From: an uncultured Faecalibacterium sp.
GTDB taxonomy: Bacteria; Bacillota; Clostridia; Oscillospirales; Ruminococcaceae
NCBI GenBank assembly: GCA_900765705.1
Contig: CAAFSR010000129.1
Location: forward strand, 1-13,884
Direction: 5' to 3'
DNA: 13,884 nucleotides
Shown here: positions 12,467 through 13,884 of the stretch, piece after piece
Numbering within the stretch: the stretch's first letter is position 1
Layout: each line of letters opens with the position of its first letter
Position numbers and translations under genes: made by a program
The notes under the pieces: generated by a model
Database searches by the model: none
Seen by the model: only the letters and a program-made list of their open reading frames with translations
Told to the model about the DNA's origin: nothing

Positions 12467-13351
12467 ATGCGTTTTGTCACCTGCCGCCTGCCGGACGGCG
12501 TGGAGGACCCCGCCATCCTCTCGCAGGACGGCACACAGGTCTGGCCGCTGAGCTGGCTGGGGCTTTCTTACGAGACCCTGTCCGAGGCTATCCCGTTTCT
12601 TACCCCGCAGGTGCGGTTCGGCCTGCAGCTGGCTGTCAGCGGCATTCCGGCGCTGCCGGTGGAGGCCGTTGCCCTGCAAAGCCCCATCCCCAGCCCGGCG
12701 CAGGACGTGGTCTGTCTGGGCATCAACTACATGGCGCACTCGGATGAGGCCGAAAAGTACTCTGCGGATGCCTTTGCCACCGGGCATCAGGACGCCATCT
12801 ACTTCTCCAAGCGGGTCACCCGGGCTGTGCCGGACGGCGGCTTTATCGAGGCGCACACCGACCTTGTGCAGAAGCTGGACTACGAGTGTGAGCTGGCTGT
12901 GGTGCTGGGCAAAGACGCAAAGGATGTGCCCGCCGGGCAGACCAAAGACTATGTGTTCGGCTACACCATCCTGAACGATGTTTCCGCCCGGGACGTACAG
13001 ACCGCCCACAAGCAGTGGTACTTCGGCAAAAGTCTGGACGGCTTTACCCCCATAGGCCCCTGCATCGTCACCGCCGACGAGTTCGACACCTACCCGCCCG
13101 CACTGTCCATCCGCAGCCGGGTGAACGGAGCGTTGCGGCAGGATTCCAACACCAAGCTGCAGATCTTTGATATCGACCACGTCATCCACGAGCTTTCGCA
13201 GGGCATGACCCTGAAGGCCGGCACCATCATTGCCACCGGCACCCCTGCCGGGGTGGGCATGGGTATGGACCCGCCGCAGTTTCTGCACCCGGGCGACACC
13301 GTGCAGTGTGAGATCGAGGGAATTGGCACGCTGACCAACACTGTGCGTTGA
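12467..13351 (+). CDS. Fumarylacetoacetate hydrolase (FAH) family protein
   Basis: 294 residues: a short N-terminal domain (1-70) followed by the FAH catalytic domain. Metal-binding and catalytic elements are visible: VVCLGINYMAH (81-91), DYECELAVVLG (138-148, with Glu140 and Glu142 as metal ligands), NDVSARD (170-176, Asp171), the substrate-loop region KSLDGFTPIGPCIV, and ATGTPAGVGMGM near the end. Such enzymes cleave acylpyruvates or isomerise/decarboxylate 2-oxo acids (for example oxaloacetate decarboxylase or HHDD isomerase-like). The substrate cannot be assigned, and no aromatic catabolic genes are nearby. GAGGAGG overlaps the end of the DJ-1 gene and lies 8 nt before the ATG, so the pair is an operon. 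A shared role in handling reactive carbonyl or keto-acid by-products is possible but only inferred. No clear terminator follows. Confidence 0.92.
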   Translation: MRFVTCRLPDGVEDPAILSQDGTQVWPLSWLGLSYETLSEAIPFLTPQVRFGLQLAVSGIPALPVEAVALQSPIPSPAQDVVCLGINYMAHSDEAEKYSADAFATGHQDAIYFSKRVTRAVPDGGFIEAHTDLVQKLDYECELAVVLGKDAKDVPAGQTKDYVFGYTILNDVSARDVQTAHKQWYFGKSLDGFTPIGPCIVTADEFDTYPPALSIRSRVNGALRQDSNTKLQIFDIDHVIHELSQGMTLKAGTIIATGTPAGVGMGMDPPQFLHPGDTVQCEIEGIGTLTNTVR

Positions 13352-13441
13352 AATCCCTTGTGGAACTACCCAAAATTTTACATGGATTTCAGTCCGATTG
13401 CACGAAATGCCGCTGCGGCACTGCTCTTTTGCGGCAAAATA

Positions 13442-13450
13442 TGGTATACT
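13442..13450 (+). promoter_or_regulatory. Extended -10 promoter of the ROK gene
   Basis: TGG followed by TATACT (13445-13450) is a good extended -10 with no recognisable -35, 51 nt before the ATG. A short perfect stem (TGCCGC/GCGGCA around one T, 13408-13420) lies just upstream. Confidence 0.5.
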
Positions 13451-13501
13451 ATGGGATACTGATAAAAACTGCGGCGCATCCGCATCAAAGGGGTAAATGA
13501 T

Positions 13502-13884
13502 ATGAAGGAATATGCATTCGGCATCGATCTGGGCGGCACCACCGCCAAGGTCGGCCTGTTCACTACCAACGGCAAGCTGCTGGAAAAGTGGGAGGTGCCC
13601 ACCGATACCTCTGACAACGGCGCTCACATTCTGGAAAATCTGGCTGCTGCCGTGCAGCAGAAGATGCAGGAAAAGAGCCTGTCTGCCGACGAGGTCGTGG
13701 GCGTGGGCGTGGGCGTGCCCGGCCCGGTGCTGGACTCCAGCATTGTGCCCATCGTGTGCGCAAACCTTGGCGGCTGGGGCAATCGCAACGTGTCCATTGA
13801 GCTCGGCCAGCTGCTGGGCGGCATCCGTGTGCTGGTGGGCAACGACGCCAACGTGGCTGCTCTGGGCGAGATCTGGATGGGCAC
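13502..13884 (+). CDS. glk: ROK-family glucokinase, N-terminal part (runs off right edge)
   Basis: 127 complete codons are present of a protein normally about 310-320 long. It opens with the ATP-binding loop FGIDLGGTTAKVGLF (7-21). GVGVGVPGPV (about 67-76) and GNDANVAALGE (111-121) follow; the Asp in NDAN is the catalytic base of ROK sugar kinases. The absence of an N-terminal helix-turn-helix makes it a kinase, not a ROK repressor. The most common Firmicute member with this start is ATP-dependent glucokinase; N-acetylglucosamine/N-acetylmannosamine kinases are close relatives and cannot be excluded, because the zinc site and HExGH motif lie beyond the edge. AAAGGGG lies about 8 nt before the ATG. 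If it accepted GlcNAc, it would complement the phosphorylase at 3207-5369, which releases unphosphorylated HexNAc. Confidence 0.88.
   Translation, partial: MKEYAFGIDLGGTTAKVGLFTTNGKLLEKWEVPTDTSDNGAHILENLAAAVQQKMQEKSLSADEVVGVGVGVPGPVLDSSIVPIVCANLGGWGNRNVSIELGQLLGGIRVLVGNDANVAALGEIWMG

Noticed and set aside
13399..13407. GCACGAAAT near the ROK promoter matching part of the LytTR repeat
   Set aside because: Only a single 9-base match without the second half or a paired copy; likely chance.
11879..13627. Minus-strand open frame of 582 codons opposite the DJ-1 and FAH genes
   Set aside because: It spans two well-supported genes and their RBSs; the translation resembles no family.

Overview
The window looks like chromosome of a GC-rich gut Firmicute of the Oscillospiraceae/Ruminococcaceae type (Faecalibacterium-like). 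This is inferred from AAGGAGG-type ribosome binding sites, strongly C/G-ending codons in the metabolic genes, a YerC-type TrpR protein, GHKL/LytTR signalling and N-acetylhexosamine metabolism. No rRNA, tRNA, CRISPR array or insertion sequence was seen.

Region 1 (1-2739) is a divergent signalling locus. Rightward lie a LytTR response regulator and a multi-pass GHKL histidine kinase that overlap by 4 bp. Leftward lie a stand-alone receiver domain that has lost its phosphorylation residues and, overlapping it by 4 bp, the start of an exported protein or lipoprotein cut by the window edge. The two transcription units are separated by back-to-back promoters with a tandem 20-bp direct repeat between them, a likely site for the LytTR regulator.

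Region 2 (2740-9330) concerns amino-sugar and host-glycan use. It holds a GH112 galacto-N-biose/lacto-N-biose phosphorylase with a long upstream control region, a free-standing glucose-family PTS IIA protein, and on the opposite strand N-acetylglucosamine-6-phosphate deacetylase (nagA) and a two-domain N-acetylglucosamine-type PTS permease IIBC. IIBC lacks a IIA domain, so the free IIA is its probable partner. Imported GlcNAc-6-P would be deacetylated by NagA. The phosphorylase would supply Gal-1-P plus a free HexNAc from mucin or milk-type disaccharides; its usual ABC importer and HexNAc kinase are not in the window. Strong terminators separate the convergent IIA and nagA genes and the nagE and nagA transcripts.

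Region 3 (9331-11347) holds a NUDIX hydrolase and a signal-less ricin-type beta-trefoil protein on the minus strand, then a divergent GNAT acetyltransferase.

Region 4 (11348-13884) is rightward: a YerC/TrpR-family regulator with a dyad over its own promoter, a terminator placed directly before the next ribosome binding site, a DJ-1/PfpI protein, a fumarylacetoacetate-hydrolase-family enzyme, and the start of a ROK glucokinase that runs off the right edge.

The least ordinary parts are the dead-receiver/LytTR divergent locus, the GH112 gene in a GlcNAc-PTS setting with an elaborate leader, and the cytoplasmic ricin-type protein.
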